A DNA stretch of 64,000 nt from Aureococcus anophagefferens (lineage: Eukaryota > Sar > Pelagophyceae > Pelagomonadales > Pelagomonadaceae), in contig NW_008705566.1 in assembly GCF_000186865.1 (NCBI RefSeq), positions 611,807 through 675,806 of the forward strand, read 5' to 3'. A model generated the notes under the pieces. The model saw nothing but the letters and a program-made list of their open reading frames with translations, made no database searches and was not told the origin of the DNA. Each line of letters begins with the position of its first letter. Position 1 is the first letter of the stretch. Shown piece after piece: positions 1 to 11,640 of the stretch. The translations under genes were made by a program, and so were the position numbers.

Positions 1-331
1 AGATCTCGGGCATGAGCGCGTTGACGCGCCGCCTCGCCAACTTGGCGCGGAACACGGCCTGGATCGTCGTCGCCTTGCCCACGGCCGCCCGGTCGTTGCG
101 GTAGGGCGGCATGGCCCGCAGGACGATGGGCAGGTCCCAGTGCGACTCGCCCGTCATCTTGTTGTAGTAGAAGTAGTCCTCGCTCTCGGCGTCGTAGCCC
201 ACCTCGTAGACCGACCGCGCGACGGCGAGCAGCCGGTTCGCGCCGGACTTGAGCCGCACGACGGCCTGGATCTTCGACGCCGCCACGCGCCGCACCTTCC
301 ACGCCGGCGCGTCCATGTCGAGCGGCGCCAT
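1..331 (-). CDS. IQ-motif / WW-like protein, N-terminal part (runs off the left edge)
   Basis: The reverse strand opens with ATG at 331-329 and stays open to the window edge, giving about 110 residues. Two IQ-type calmodulin-binding signatures are visible: KIQAVVRL near residue 20 and TIQAVFRAKLARRR near residue 90. Between them is a WW-like segment, YFYYNKMTGESHWDLP, near residues 52-67. IQ plus WW-like combinations are frequent in large stramenopile scaffold proteins, so a calmodulin-binding, protein-interaction role is reasonable, but the catalytic or main domain lies outside the window. No intron is needed in the visible part. It diverges from the gene at 666. The family is inferred from motifs only. 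Confidence 0.6.
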   Translation of the reverse strand, partial: MAPLDMDAPAWKVRRVAASKIQAVVRLKSGANRLLAVARSVYEVGYDAESEDYFYYNKMTGESHWDLPIVLRAMPPYRNDRAAVGKATTIQAVFRAKLARRRVNALMPEI

Positions 332-665
332 GGCTGCCGTTGAGGGCGTCCAAAACCTCGAGCGCGCGCGGGCTGCCCGAGACAGCGCGGACGGCAGAGC
401 TTACGTCTCCAATGCACGCCGTGTTGAACCTGTTGAGATTCCCGTTTCCCGCCCAGCTCGCTTCGCTCTCCCGAAGCGGACATCCACTCTGCTTCGCGCG
501 CAACCCGCACGCACCCCCAAAAACACCCCCGCACCCGCTCTCTCGCCCCCCGGTCCCGTCCCCGTAGGCGCACGGACCCTTCATCGTCTTTTTTTAGAGA
601 CTCTCCCGCCCCGCGCGCGACTTGAATCGCGTATCCTTCTCCCGACGTTCCTTTCAAAAGAGAGC
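332..665. other. Divergent intergenic region
   Basis: About 330 bases between two genes that point away from each other, so it should hold both promoters and 5' untranslated regions. It is C-rich with a short T-run near 590. I see no convincing TATA box, RNA gene or repeat. Confidence 0.5.
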
Positions 666-1470
666 ATGTCTTCCCTCCGCGTGACCGCCGCCATCACGCC
701 CACGAAGAGCCGCAAGCGCTCCGCCGCCGCCGCCGCCGTCGTCACCCCGCCCAAGGGCAAGAAGACCAAGGCCGCCGCGCCGACGCCGTCGACGCCCGTC
801 GACGAGGGCAAGTGGCGCCAGGCCATGCGCGCCTCCGGCGCCCGCCCCCGCGCGCGCCCCGCCCCCGCGCCCCCGCGCCGCGCCCTCACGCGCCCCGCCC
901 CCCAGGTCCATCTTCCGCAAGTTCATGCCCGGCCTCGGCCACGACGGCGTCGGCCTCTACGGCACGCTGACGAACGCGACGATGCGGCGCATGATCGAGA
1001 AGGTCGAGTGCGAGGACCGCACGCACGTCGACGTCGGCGCCGCCGACGGCAAGGTGCTGCTGGGCGCCATGGCCCTCGGCGCGCGCCNNNNNNNNNNNNN
1101 NNNNNNNNNNNNNNNNNNNNNNNNNNNNNNNNNNNNNGGAATCTGCGACCTCCGCGGCCCCTCCGTCGAGGCCTGGCTCGCCGAGGTCTTCGGCGCGGCC
1201 GACGACGGCTCCAAAATCACCGTCTCCGCCGTGTGGCACGGCTTCGACCCGCCGGCCAAGGAGACGCTCCTCGCCGCCGTCGCGGCGTCGACGCGCGTCA
1301 CGCGCTTCTCCCTCATCGGCCCGGCGAAGCGCGACTACGGCAAGCCCGAGGCCGTCCTCGACTTCGTCAAGGCGCGCGGCGCCAAGGTCGAGCTCGTCGG
1401 CGACGACTGCGCGAACCTCTCGGGCTCCGGCGAGAACCAGCGCGTCATGACCTTCGAGATCCTCCGATAG
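666..1470 (+). CDS. DOT1-like class I SAM methyltransferase (two exons, internal N gap)
   Basis: Exon 1 is 666-826 and exon 2 is 906-1470, joined by a 79-nt GC-AG intron (827-905). Splicing gives the continuous segment WRQAMSIFRKFMPG and the frame is kept. The N-terminus is Lys/Ala/Pro-rich (KSRKRS, PPKGKKTK), like a nuclear localisation region. The core has a motif I-like SAM-binding loop, THVDVGAADGKVLLGA, preceded by a GLYGTLT segment, an arrangement reminiscent of histone H3K79 methyltransferase DOT1. A 50-bp N run (1088-1137) removes residues just after motif I, so its true length is unknown. The C-terminus ends in VMTFEILR followed by TAG. Other SAM methyltransferases remain possible because substrate-binding loops cannot be compared here. 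Confidence 0.55.
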
Positions 1471-1591
1471 GTCAAACCGCCACGCTCGCATCGTCGCCAA
1501 GCTCGCTCGCCACCCCGCCGGGAGAACGGCCGCGCGCGCGCCACACGGGGCGGCCCTCGGGAGGCCGCCCCGCACGACCGGCGCGCCCAAA

Positions 1592-1642
1592 GCAGTAACG
1601 CGGATCTCTCCCTAGATCTCGCAGTAACGCGGATCTCTCCCT
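1592..1642. repeat. 22-bp direct repeat, two copies
   Basis: The same 22-bp string (starting GCAGTAACGCGG) occurs at 1592-1613 and 1621-1642, 29 bases apart, in the 3' space between two convergent genes. The second copy abuts the stop codon of the helicase gene. Confidence 0.85.
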
Positions 1643-1646
1643 CGAA

Positions 1647-4600
1647 TTACTCGCCGAGGATCGCGCGCGTGGGCTCCTCCGCGAGGAGCCGCGCGACGAC
1701 GTCGATCGTCGCGGCCGCGGCCTCGTCGGAGTTGGCCGCGGGCGCCTCGAAGAGGGCCTGGATCGTCGAGCCGAGCTGCTTGCGCAGCTCGCGCAGGAGC
1801 ACGGCCGTGCGCGCGGGCACCTTGGTCAGCGTCATCCAGTTGGCGAGCGTCGCCTCGCGCGCCGCGTGCCGCACCTCGAGGTCGCCCGGGTACATGAGCA
1901 GGAGCGCGAAGGGCGTCGCGACGGCGCAGCCGCCTAAAAGCAGCTTGCTCCGGTTCGTGTCCCAGCGGCGGCTGAAGAAGGCGACGTGGCACGCGGCCGC
2001 GTCGAGGTCGGCGAGCGCCAGGAACGACGACGGGCTCAGCTTCGCCCTGTCGAACTTGACGGCTTTGCGCCTCGGCGCGGCGCCCGCGGCGGGCGCGTCG
2101 GCGTCGCCCGCGGCGCGGGCCGACGCCACCCGGGGCACGCTGAGCTCCACGGCGGCGCCGCGGATCGCCGCGCCGTCGTCGGCCCTCGCCGCGGCGTCGA
2201 CGCGGCCGACGTGCGGCGCGAGGGCCCCGAGCAGCACGGCCGCGACGACGTTCGCGTTGGCCGCGTGGCGGTTCGCCGGCGCGTCGCGCCGGCCCGACGC
2301 GCCGCGGTCGAGGAGCCCCGCGCGCTCGAGGAGCGCCACGAAGTTGTCGCGCGCGTCGAGCGCCTCGCGGACCGCGGGCTCGTGTAACCCGAGCTCCCGC
2401 GCGAGGGCCGCGCGGCCCCGCTGGCCCGGCTCGCCGCGGTAGGCGTCGAGGGCGCGGCCCGCGGCGACGAGGTCCGCGCGCGGCGGCGCGAGGCGCGCGC
2501 GCGCGGCCTTTTGCGACCGCGTCGCGTCCGGCGCGAAGAGCGCGTCCGCGCGCCCCGCGGCGCCGACGGCCGCGGCCACGGACGCCGCGGGGCCGACGCA
2601 GCCGAAGAGCGTGCCGTAGACGAGCATCTTGCCGAGGCGCGGGTGCACGGGCAGCCGCGCGAGGTGCCTTCCCAGCGGCGTCAGCGCGAGCGACGCGTCC
2701 GAGCCCGCGCCCAGCGACGCCTCCATGGCCGCCCAGGAGTCGTCCTCGCCCTCGACGGCGTGGGCCAGGGCGCCGACGCTCACGAGCTCGGACAGCGCGG
2801 CGCTCAGCGCGTGCGTCGGCGGCGGCTGCGGGCACTCGCCGAGCCACTCCGCCGCGGAGCCGAAGAACGTCGACGACGTCGCGCGCGCGTCGTCGCAGGC
2901 GAGCTTCACGGAGAGGAGCAGCTCCTCGAGGGGCACGCGCATGAGCTCGGGCTCCTGGTGGTCCGCGAGGCGGCAGTCGTAGTGCTCGCGGCTGTAGAGG
3001 CGCACGCAGACGCCGGGCCGGACGCGGCCCGCGCGGCCGCAGCGCTGCCGCGCGGACGCGCGCGAGCACCAGGACGTGAGGAGCGTGGGGCACGCGGCGA
3101 AGAGCTTCTCCGAGCCGCCCGTGTGGTGGCGCACCTCCTTGACGCGGCCGCAGTCGACGACGGCCGTGACGTCGGGTAGCGTCACGGAGCTCTCGGCGAC
3201 GTTCGTCGCCAGGACGACCTTGCGGCACCCGGGCGGCGCCGGGTCGAAGGCCTTGCGCTGCTCGTCGCGCGCCGCGTTCGCGTGGAGCTCCGCCACGACG
3301 AAGCCGTCGGCGAACCGCCGGCCGCCCCGGAGCAGGTCCGCGACGCGGCGGATCTCCGCGACGCCGGGGAGGAAGACGAGCGTCGACGTGCCCGCGCCCG
3401 CGGCCCGCCGCGCGTCGCCGCCCGCCGCGTCGTCGCTGTCCCCGGCGCCGTCGGCGAAGTCGCCGTCGACGACGGACTCGATGGCCGCGACGACGAGCTC
3501 GTAGTCGAGCCGCGCGTTCCCCGAGTGGGGCTCGGCCTCCTCGTCGCGGTAGCGCGCCATGGCCCGCTCGAGGCGGCCGTCGTCGCCGCCGTCGCGCCGC
3601 GCGACGCGCACGGACGGGCCCGGCCCCGACTCGGCGAAGCCCGCCGCGCCGCCGAAGTCGTGGCGGTGCCCCGCGGCGGCGACGACGTCCTCGAGGAAGT
3701 ACTCCGCGACGGGGTGCGCGCGGCCCGAGATGGACAGCACGGGCGTCGGCGTCGCCGCCTTGCCCGTGCCCGTGTCCAGGTACTTCTGGAAGAGCTTCGC
3801 GTCGAGCGTCGCGGACATGAGCACCAACGTCAGCTTCCGCCGCCGCGCCGCGGCCTCGCGGCGCTGCGCCGCGACGGCGCGCCGCAGCGCCGCCAGCAGC
3901 AGGTCGCTGTCCGCGGCGCGCTCGTGGACCTCGTCCAGGATGATGTGCGTCGCCCCGCGGACGAACGCGTCGCCGTCGTCGCCGTCGCCGCCGTCGCCGT
4001 CGTCCGAGAAGCCCCGGAGCATGCGCAGGAGCACGCCCGCGGTGCAGAAGAGCAGCTTCGTCCGCGACGACACGCGCCGCTCGTGGCGGATGTGGTAGCC
4101 CACGAGCCCGCCGACGTCGTCCTCGCCGCACTCCTCCGCGACGCGGCGCGCGACGGACGTCGCCGCGACGCGCCGCGGCTGCGTGACGATGATGCGCACG
4201 TCGGACGCCCGCAGGCCGCCGGCGCAGAGCTCCGAGTCGAGGATGAAGTGGGGCAGCTGCGTCGTCTTGCCGCTGCCCGTCTCGCCGCAAACAACAATAC
4301 CGTCCGCGTGGCGCGGCGACGCCGCGTACGCCGCGGCGTCGACGAACGCGTCGCGCGACTTCGCCGCGGGCAGCGCGCTCCGCGTCTCGCGCATGGCGCT
4401 GTAGCCCTTGGACCGCTTCCGCGCGAGCCACCACGCCTTCCACTCGTCGCCGGCCTTGGTCTGCTTGAGCCGCCGCGCGTCCGCCGCGGCGGCCGCCTCG
4501 GGCGCGGCGGCGGCCTCGGGCGCGGCGACGCTCGCCGTCGCCTCCGACGGCGCGGGCGCCGCGGCCTCGTCGTCGCTCGAGAGCAGGTCCTCCCAGGAGT

Positions 4601-6465
4601 CCGTCGCCGGCGCCGGGTCCTCCCAGGCGTCCGTGGGCGGCGGCGGCGCGGCCGCCGCGGCCGGCGGCGGCGGCGGCGCGCCGCCGTCGTCGCCCGCGAC
4701 GGCGCGCGCCTCCATGGCCGCGAGCACCTGCTGGAGCACGTCGTCTAATTTCTTGTCCGTGAGCTGCTGGCGCGCCTCGGCGCTGATGGCGTTCTCCGCG
4801 TCGCGCGCCGCGCGCGCGTCCTCGAGCCGGTCGAGCCACCAGCCCCGGAACGGCGGGGGCAGCACGCGGTAGAGGGGCAGCTCCGGCGACAGCGCGTAGA
4901 GCGCCTTCGTCGCGGCGAAGTCGCGGCCCGCGCCCGACGCGCCCCCGGGGCACGCGCGGCTCCGCGCCCAGGGGTCGAGCATCGCGTCGCCGACGTCCGC
5001 CGTCGCGACGAGCCTGGGCAGCACAAGGTGATTCAATGTCGCTTCAACGTGAGTGTTTCGCGCGCGCGCGTTCCGGGAAAAGCATTCACGCTTCGAGACC
5101 GTTCCGAGAGATGATCGCTCGTCCAAAATTCAGCCGAAACGAGTGGAAAACGGCCGAGATATGAGGCTTTGAAGTTGGGAATTTCGCTCTCTTGTCCTGC
5201 CCTGCGACGAGCGTCGGCGGGCCGACGGCCGCGCAGCCCTTGGCCTTGCGCGCGTTCTTCTTCTGGATGCGCTCGCGCTGGGGCGCCCAGACGCGGCAGC
5301 GCAGCGTCGCCTTCGACGCGACCTCGTACTGGGGCTTCGGGTTGCCGCGCTCGCGGCACCACTGGTCGAGCTTCTCCCGGGGCGTCGCGCCGCTCCAGAC
5401 GACGGCGGGCTCGACGGCGCGCGCGGGCGCCGCGGGCGCGTGCTCGACGGGCGGCGCGACCGCCGCCGCGGCCTCGGCCGCGGCGAAGAGGTCGCCGACG
5501 GCGTCGTCGTCGTCGTCCGGCGGCGCCGGCGCCGGCGCCGGGTCGCGCGCGTCGGCGGCGTCGTCGCCGGGGTCGCCCTCGAGGAAGCCCGCGTCGTCGA
5601 CGGGCGCCGGGGCCTCCTCCGGGTCCGGCGCGCTGTCGTCGACGGGCGCGCGCGGCGCGAGCTGCTTCTTGTGCTTCGGCGGCGGCGGCGGCAGCTTCGC
5701 GAGCTCGCCCACGATCCCCGCGATGGTGTCCCCGATGTCCGCGGCCTCGTCGCGCACGGCCGTCTTCTTGTCGCAGGTCGCGTGCTTGAGCTTCGTGCGC
5801 TTGAGCTTGCGGTGCCGCGCGCGCAGCGCCTCGAGCTCGCGCTCGAGGCGCCGCCGCTTCTCGTCCGCGGGGAGCGCGTCCCACGCGGCGCGCTCCTCGG
5901 CCTTGGCCTCCTCGGCGCGCGCCTCGGCGACCTCGGCCTCGGCGAGCTGCGCCGCGTAGCGCAGCGCGAAGGCCTTGCGGTCCGCGGCGCCGCCGTCGTC
6001 GTCGGCCGCGTCTGCGGCCTCGTCCTCGGCGGCCTCCCAGTCGTCGACGTCCGCGTTCGCGTCCCGCGCGAGCGCCTCCGGCGCCGGCGGCGGCCGGGGC
6101 GCGGTCGCCGCGACGATGTCGAGGGTGACGTGGCTCGTGTCCGGGCCCTTGCGCTCGTCCTCGTCGTCCTCGCGGAACGCCCGCGGCAGCGACCCGTGGT
6201 CGAGGCGGAGGCAGAGCCAGTCGAGCGCGTGCCGCGCGAGCGACGCGCGCGCGCCGCGCCGCGCGGCGACGCAGGCGAGGGCCCGCGACGCGTCGGCCGC
6301 GCTGAAGCCCGCCCGCACGACGCCGTCGTGCGCCGCGGCGAGCGCCGCCGCGGCCTGGCGGTCCGTCTTGCACTCGCGCACGAGCTGGGCCGCGGCGCCG
6401 GCGGACACCTCCTCGCCGCCGAGGTCCAGGTGGCTCCGCACGGCGTCGTGCGCCGCGCGCGACAT
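1647..6465 (-). CDS. DHX29-like DExH-box RNA helicase, 1539 aa, two exons
   Basis: Exon 1 is 6465-5213, exon 2 is 5013-1647; the 199-nt GC-AG intron is introner A1. Joined length is 4620 nt, exactly 1540 codons, and the junction reads GPPTLVATADVGDAM. The N-terminal region has a UBA-like/DWLCL segment (HALDWLCLRLDHGSLP) and a KPQYEVASKATLRCRV stretch, both recalling DHX29, the ribosome-associated helicase that helps 48S initiation on structured leaders. The helicase core follows: GETGSGKT near residue 660, TQPRRVAA, DEVH in place of DEAH, SATLDAKLF, NVAESSVTLP, QRCGRAGR, then winged-helix/ratchet and OB-fold regions. Human DHX29 is about 1370 aa, so this is longer, mainly through Ala/Asp/Pro linkers. 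DHX57 or DHX36 relatives are the alternative. The start is the ATG at 6465, which leaves 194 bp to the divergent next gene. Confidence 0.85.
5014..5203 (-). mobile_element. Introner element A1 (190 bp), forms the intron of the DHX29-like gene
   Basis: On the + strand the element runs from CTGGGCAGCACAAGG to TTGTCCTGCCCT. It is flanked by a perfect 9-bp direct repeat GCGACGAGC (5005-5013 and 5204-5212). In the gene's sense the upstream copy starts with GC and is the 5' splice site; the element ends in CCCAG, the 3' splice site. The intron is thus 5212 to 5014, 199 nt. The internal sequence matches A2, A3, A4 and A5. It codes for nothing. Confidence 0.93.
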
Positions 6466-6659
6466 GGCGGCGCTGGTGGTGGTGCTCTTGGCGCTGGTGG
6501 TGCTGTTGGTGCTGTTGGCTGCTGGCGGGCTGGCTGCTGGCTGCGACGCTTGCTGCGGCGGCGAGTGTTGGTTGTGTCGAGGCTCAGTGCTTCAACGAAT
6601 ACTTCGACACATGCATGTTGAACTCGCTTCCCCCGCAAAATTATCGGGTTCTGTTGACA

Positions 6660-9600
6660 ATGATGCGCTCATTGATCGTGATAGGCTGGCTCGCGCTGGC
6701 CGCCGCGGACTGCACGAGCAACAACGACTGCTCGAGCGGGGAATTCTGCAACGCCGACGAGCCCTCGGCCGAGTGCGAGGCCTGCTATTACCCTGGGGAC
6801 CTCGACACCTCCGTCGACGCCTGCGCGCGCTACGAGGATGCCTGCGACGCCACCTGCGACGGCTCCGGCGACGAAGACGAGGCGGACGACGAAGACGAGG
6901 AGGACGAGGAGGACGAGGAAGAGGACGAGGACGAGGCGCCCGACGACTGCTGCTCCGAGGTGATGTCGCCGCACATGGAGTGCGTCTACCCCACGGACTC
7001 GACCTACGACCGAGACGAGGTCACGGAGCCCGTGATCTCCTCGGAGGCGCTCCAGTTCGCCACGCACGACGACTGCGCGGCGCACGACGCGTACGCCGAC
7101 TGCGTCGGCGAGACGGCCGAGCGCTGTCAGTGGATCTTCCTCTCGTCGCCCAAGGGCGGCTTCTGCCGCGTCGACCCCATCTCCAAGTGCCTCGAGGTCG
7201 GGAACTGCGTCTGCAACACGGAGGACTTCCAGGGCGGCGGCGCGGGGCTCGGCGACGGCATCGTCTTCCTCGCGCCGATCTCCGTGACGCCGCGCGACGT
7301 CGCGCCCGACTCGCTCGTGACGGCCTACTACGAGGCCGCGGCGACGCCCGTCGACGGCACGGACGAGCTCCACCCGCGCGACGAGGCCTTCTTCGTGAGC
7401 CGCGTCGACTTCACGGCCAAGACGCTGACCTACGAGCTCTCGGCGTCGTTCCCCGCCGAGAGCACGGTGCTCTTCAAGCTCCACCACCTCTACCGCGACC
7501 AGTGGCTCGAGGGCGACGTCTACGAGGGCCCGTCGCTCGCGGTCCACGTCGATTCGTCGGCGGACGACGAGACCGTGCTCACGGTCAACGGCGAGGCCTA
7601 CGCCTTCTCGCCGCTCAAGACCTGGCACTGCACCCAGGTCGCCATCACGCCGACGCACATCTTCGTGCGCGGCGAGGCCGTCGATCGCGACCTCGACGCC
7701 GAGATCGCGCCGGACGAGGCCGACGATCGCTCGGGCCCTTCTCCGGCGAGCTCTTCGACGTCCGCGTCTACGCCGGCGCGCTGTCGGCCGACGAGGTCGC
7801 GACGGTCGGCGCGCGCTGCGGCGACCCGGGCGACCTGAAGATGCTTCTAGACCTCGAGACGGAATTCTTGCGGGGCGGCTGCGACCCGGACGTCGACGCC
7901 GTGCCGTCCGACGACGGCATCCAGACCTACGGCTCCGGCGCCTTCGGCACCTTGTGGGTCGCGGCGGCCGAGTACGGCACGGACTGGTGGACCGAGGACT
8001 TCGACGAGGTGCCGCCGGGCACGAACGGCGACTTCGCCGCGGACATGTTCGACGAGCTGGTCGTCGGCGACATGTACGACCTCACGGAGGAGATGTTGGA
8101 TTTGGACCACTACTTCCAGGAGCAGAAGATGCTCTCGCACGTCTGGGAAAGGTACTACTTCGAGACGGACATGATGGCCGTCAATCTCGCGCCCTGGAGC
8201 TGGTACGCGAGCGGCTCCGAGGTGCCCGGCTACAGCGCGCGCGACTGGAACAACCCCTGCCGCTTCCTCCACCAGCACAACAACGGCTGGCTGTTCCCGT
8301 TCTACGGCAGCGCGATCGAGAAGTGGGAGCCGACGGACGACGGCGAACTCTTCGACTTGAAGACCTTCTACTACGACCGCGGCCACAGCGGCTACGGCTT
8401 CGTCGTCCACGAGACGTTCCACGGGTTCCAGGGCGAGCTCTGCGGGACCTACGGGACCTGCGGGGGGCGATGGCTCGCGGAGAGCACCGCGTCGTTCGGC
8501 TGCGACTACAACTTTCCGGGCACGGACACCTACACGATCCCCTACGTGGCGACGCCTCCGATCCCGCTCAACATGTTCTTCGACGTCGAGCCGTCGACGC
8601 ACTTCATCGACCTGGGCATCTCGGACAGCGTCCGCGGCGGCCACATCTACGCCGCGTTCCTCTTCTGGTCGTTCCTCGCGAACCACGCGGGCCAGCCCGG
8701 CGCCGTCGGAAAGATGTACTCCGTGGACCTCGGCAACGCCGGGGAGCTCCTCAAGCTCCGGGCCCTCCTCTTCGCGGAGGGCCTCGACCTCGGCGACGTC
8801 TTCGCGAACTTTGTCGCGCACCTGCGCACCGTCGACGACCCGCTCTTCGCGGACGAGATCAGCCTCATGATCGAGACGAGCTTCGACGCCTACAATGCCG
8901 GAATATGGGCCGACAACGAGGACGGCGGCTGCCCCGTGGCCTGCGACACGTGCGAGGTCGACGACTGCGCGGACAGCGATTCGTGGACCTACGGCGGCGA
9001 CGACGACCAGGACTGCGCCTGGGTCGCCGAGGACGCGGACGCGCGCTGCTCCCTGGAGGGCGACGGCATCTTCGGGTCGTCGACCCTGGAGGACCTCCAG
9101 ACGACGGTGGCCGTGAGCGGCGCGACGGGCGGCTCCGTCGCGGGCCCCGCGGATTCGAGGCCGGGGCCCTTCGGCTGGAACGCGCTCAAGCTCGACGGCT
9201 TCGACGCAGGCGACTTCGTCACGATCACCGTCGCCTGGGACGACCTCGACACGGACGACGCCGACGCGAACCCGGCGGACCTCAACGCGGTCCACGCGTC
9301 GTGCGTCGACGACGACCGCTTCTTCTCCGCGCGCGTCGTCCGCCTCGACGCCGACGGCGGCCGCACCTACTGGAAGCTCGACGGCAAGGACCCCGAGTCC
9401 GTGACCGTCGAGATCGGCGACGCGGCCGACGTCGTCCACGTGCTCCTGGTCCCGACGCCGCCGGCGGACTACGTCGACGACGAGGAGCGCGTCTACGACA
9501 CGTTCGAGCCCGTGCCCTGCTACGGCTACGCCTACGAGGTCGCCGTCGCCGACTCGGGGTCGGAGACGGCGAGCGCGGACATGGCCTACGGCGTCCTGGC

Positions 9601-11602
9601 CTACGCGGACGCGGGCGACTGGTTCGAGACGCGGTGCACGTGCACGACGCTCGCCGACGACCTCTCCGACTGCTGGGCGCCGCAGTTCGCGGCCGCCGAT
9701 CACCCGCCGACGCCGACGCAGGAGCCGACGGAGGGGAGCGAGCCCGTCGCGGCGCCGACGGCGCGGCCGACGCACGCGCCCGGGGAGCCGGTCGCGGCGC
9801 CGACGGCGCGGCCGACGCGCGACCCGACGCGCGAGCCCACGCCGCGCCCGACGCGCGAGCCCACGTCGCGCCCGACGCACGCGCCCGGCGAACCGGTGCC
9901 CGCGCCGACGTCCGACCCGACGCGCGGCCCGACGACGCTCGGGCCGACGCCCGACCCGACGACGCGCCGCCCGACGCGCGAGCCCACGTCGCGCCCGACG
10001 CACGCGCCCGGCGAACCGGTGCCCGCGCCGACGTCCGACCCGACGCGCGAGCCGACGAAGGACGCGGGCGACGTCTGCGTCGACGATCCCATGGGCATCG
10101 TCGCGGACCTCCGGGGCGAGCGTCGCCGCGGCCTGCGCGGGCATCGTCGAGGACGGCTGCGACGACTTCCAGGCGGACTACAACGGCTACGAACTCTACA
10201 CGTGGCAGTTGTGCCCCCGGAGCTGCGACCGCTGCGGCGACTACGAGGACCCGGTCTGCGTCTCGGACTCGGGCTGCTGCTGCGAGCCGCGGGGCTGCTT
10301 CGACGATCCGCTGGGCATCATCGCGGACCTGGGCCCGGCGGTCGGCGAAGCCTGCGCGGGCATCGCGGACGACGGCTGCGACGACTTCCAGGCGGACTAC
10401 AACGGCTACGAGCTCTACACGTGGCAGCTCTGTCCGCTGAGCTGCGGCCGCTGCGGCGACTACGAGGACCCCGTCTGCGTCTCGGACTCGGGCTGCTGCC
10501 GCGAGCCGCGGGGCTGCTTCGACGATCCGCTGGGCATCATCGCGGACCTGGGCCCGGCGGTCGGCGAAGCCTGCGCGGGCATCGCGGACGACGGCTGCGA
10601 CGACTTCCAGGCGGACTACAACGGCTACGAGCTCTACACGTGGCAGTTGTGCCCCCGGAGCTGCGACCGCTGCGAGGACTACGAGGACCCGGTCTGCGCG
10701 GCCGACGAGGGCTGCTGCTGCGACGCGCCCGGCGAGCCCACGTCCCGTCCGACGCGCGCCCCGCCCGCGCCGGAGCCCACGGTCCCCGCGGACAACGACG
10801 ACGGCGAGCGGTGCGCGGACTCGACGAGCTGGTACTGGAAGAAGAGCAAGAACACGTGCGAGGACTACGCGCGCGCGCGCGTCCCGGTCTTTTTAGGAGA
10901 CCGTGATCGCGTCGCCCCCGCAGGTCACGAAGAAGTCGAAAAACTGTCTCAAGAAGGACGACAACAAAGTCAAGGCGCGCGCGCGGCGTCCCCGCTTCCG
11001 CGGTTCGCGCGACTCTCGCATCGTAGGCCGAGGACGCCTGTCCGCTGACGTGCGGCGAGTGCGAGGCGCCGGCGCCCGCGCCCACGCCCTTTCCCACGGA
11101 TGATGGGGACTGCGCGGACTCGACGTCCTGGTACTGGAAGAAGTCGAAGTACGACTGCGACTACGTCGCGAAGAAGTCGAAGCGATGTAAGAGCAAGTAC
11201 GTCCACGAAGAATCAGGGGTTTCAAGTCCTGAAGCGTGTCCCGTCGCGTGCGACGCATGCGAGGTCCCGGCGCCCGCGCCGACGCCGTTCCCCGCGGACG
11301 GGTGCGCGGATTCGGTGAGCTGGTACTGGAAGAAGAGCAAGAATACGTGCGAGGACTACGTAGCCAAGAAGAGCAAGAACTGCGACAAGCGCGACGACGC
11401 GGACGTGTTCGCGTTCGAGGCCTGTCCCGCGACGTGCGGCGAGTGCGAAGCGACGTGCGCGGACTCGACGAGCTGGTTCTACAAGAAATCCAAAAACACG
11501 TGCGAGGACTACGTCTCCAAGAAGAGCGAGAACTGCGACAAGCGCGACGACGCCGACGTGTTCGCGTTCGAGGCCTGTCCCGCGACGTGCGGCGAGTGCT
11601 AA
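6660..11602 (+). CDS. Secreted HExxH metalloprotease-like protein with PT-rich linker and ShKT-like repeats
   Basis: The start at 6660 gives a signal peptide (MMRSLIVIGWLALAAADC); an upstream in-frame ATG at 6615 is less suitable. Order: Cys-rich N-terminus, acidic stretch (6880-6940), LamG/concanavalin-like region ending GELFDVRVYAGALS, then a gluzincin-like site HETFH (8408-8422) with downstream WLAEST (about 8470) as possible third ligand. Next come a Pro-Thr linker (9700-10070), three 73-residue Cys repeats with a 219-220 bp period (10081-10700), and four W-rich ShKT-like repeats of the CADSTSWYWKKSKNTC type. Two short GC-AG introns, 10869-10923 and 10975-11026, restore the last repeats. 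The frame must shift by one near 7728 and near 10108; both look like single indels, from assembly or real. Peptidase activity is inferred only from the motif. Likely exported or cell-wall located. Confidence 0.65.
10081..10700 (+). repeat. Three near-identical 219-220 bp coding repeats (73-residue Cys module)
   Basis: The module beginning CGACGATCC starts at 10081, 10301 and 10520. The second-to-third spacing is 219 bp (73 codons) but the first-to-second is 220 bp, which is what throws the reading frame in copy 1. The encoded module contains DDGCDDFQADYNGYELYTWQ and ends in CPRSCDRC. High nucleotide identity suggests recent duplication or gene conversion. Confidence 0.8.
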
Positions 11603-11640
11603 GGTCTCCGACGCGTCTCGCGCTTACGCGCGCGCGCGCG

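Noticed and set aside
1612..4953. 1113-codon minus frame and 488-codon plus frame over the helicase
   Set aside because: Both are Arg/Ala-rich shadows of the helicase coding frame, which carries every helicase motif in order.
5029..5126. Alternative N-terminus of the helicase reading from an ATG at 5126
   Set aside because: That stretch is introner sequence. The same peptide appears wherever family A is read in that frame (16.2 and 22.9 kb), so it is element-derived, not a true start.
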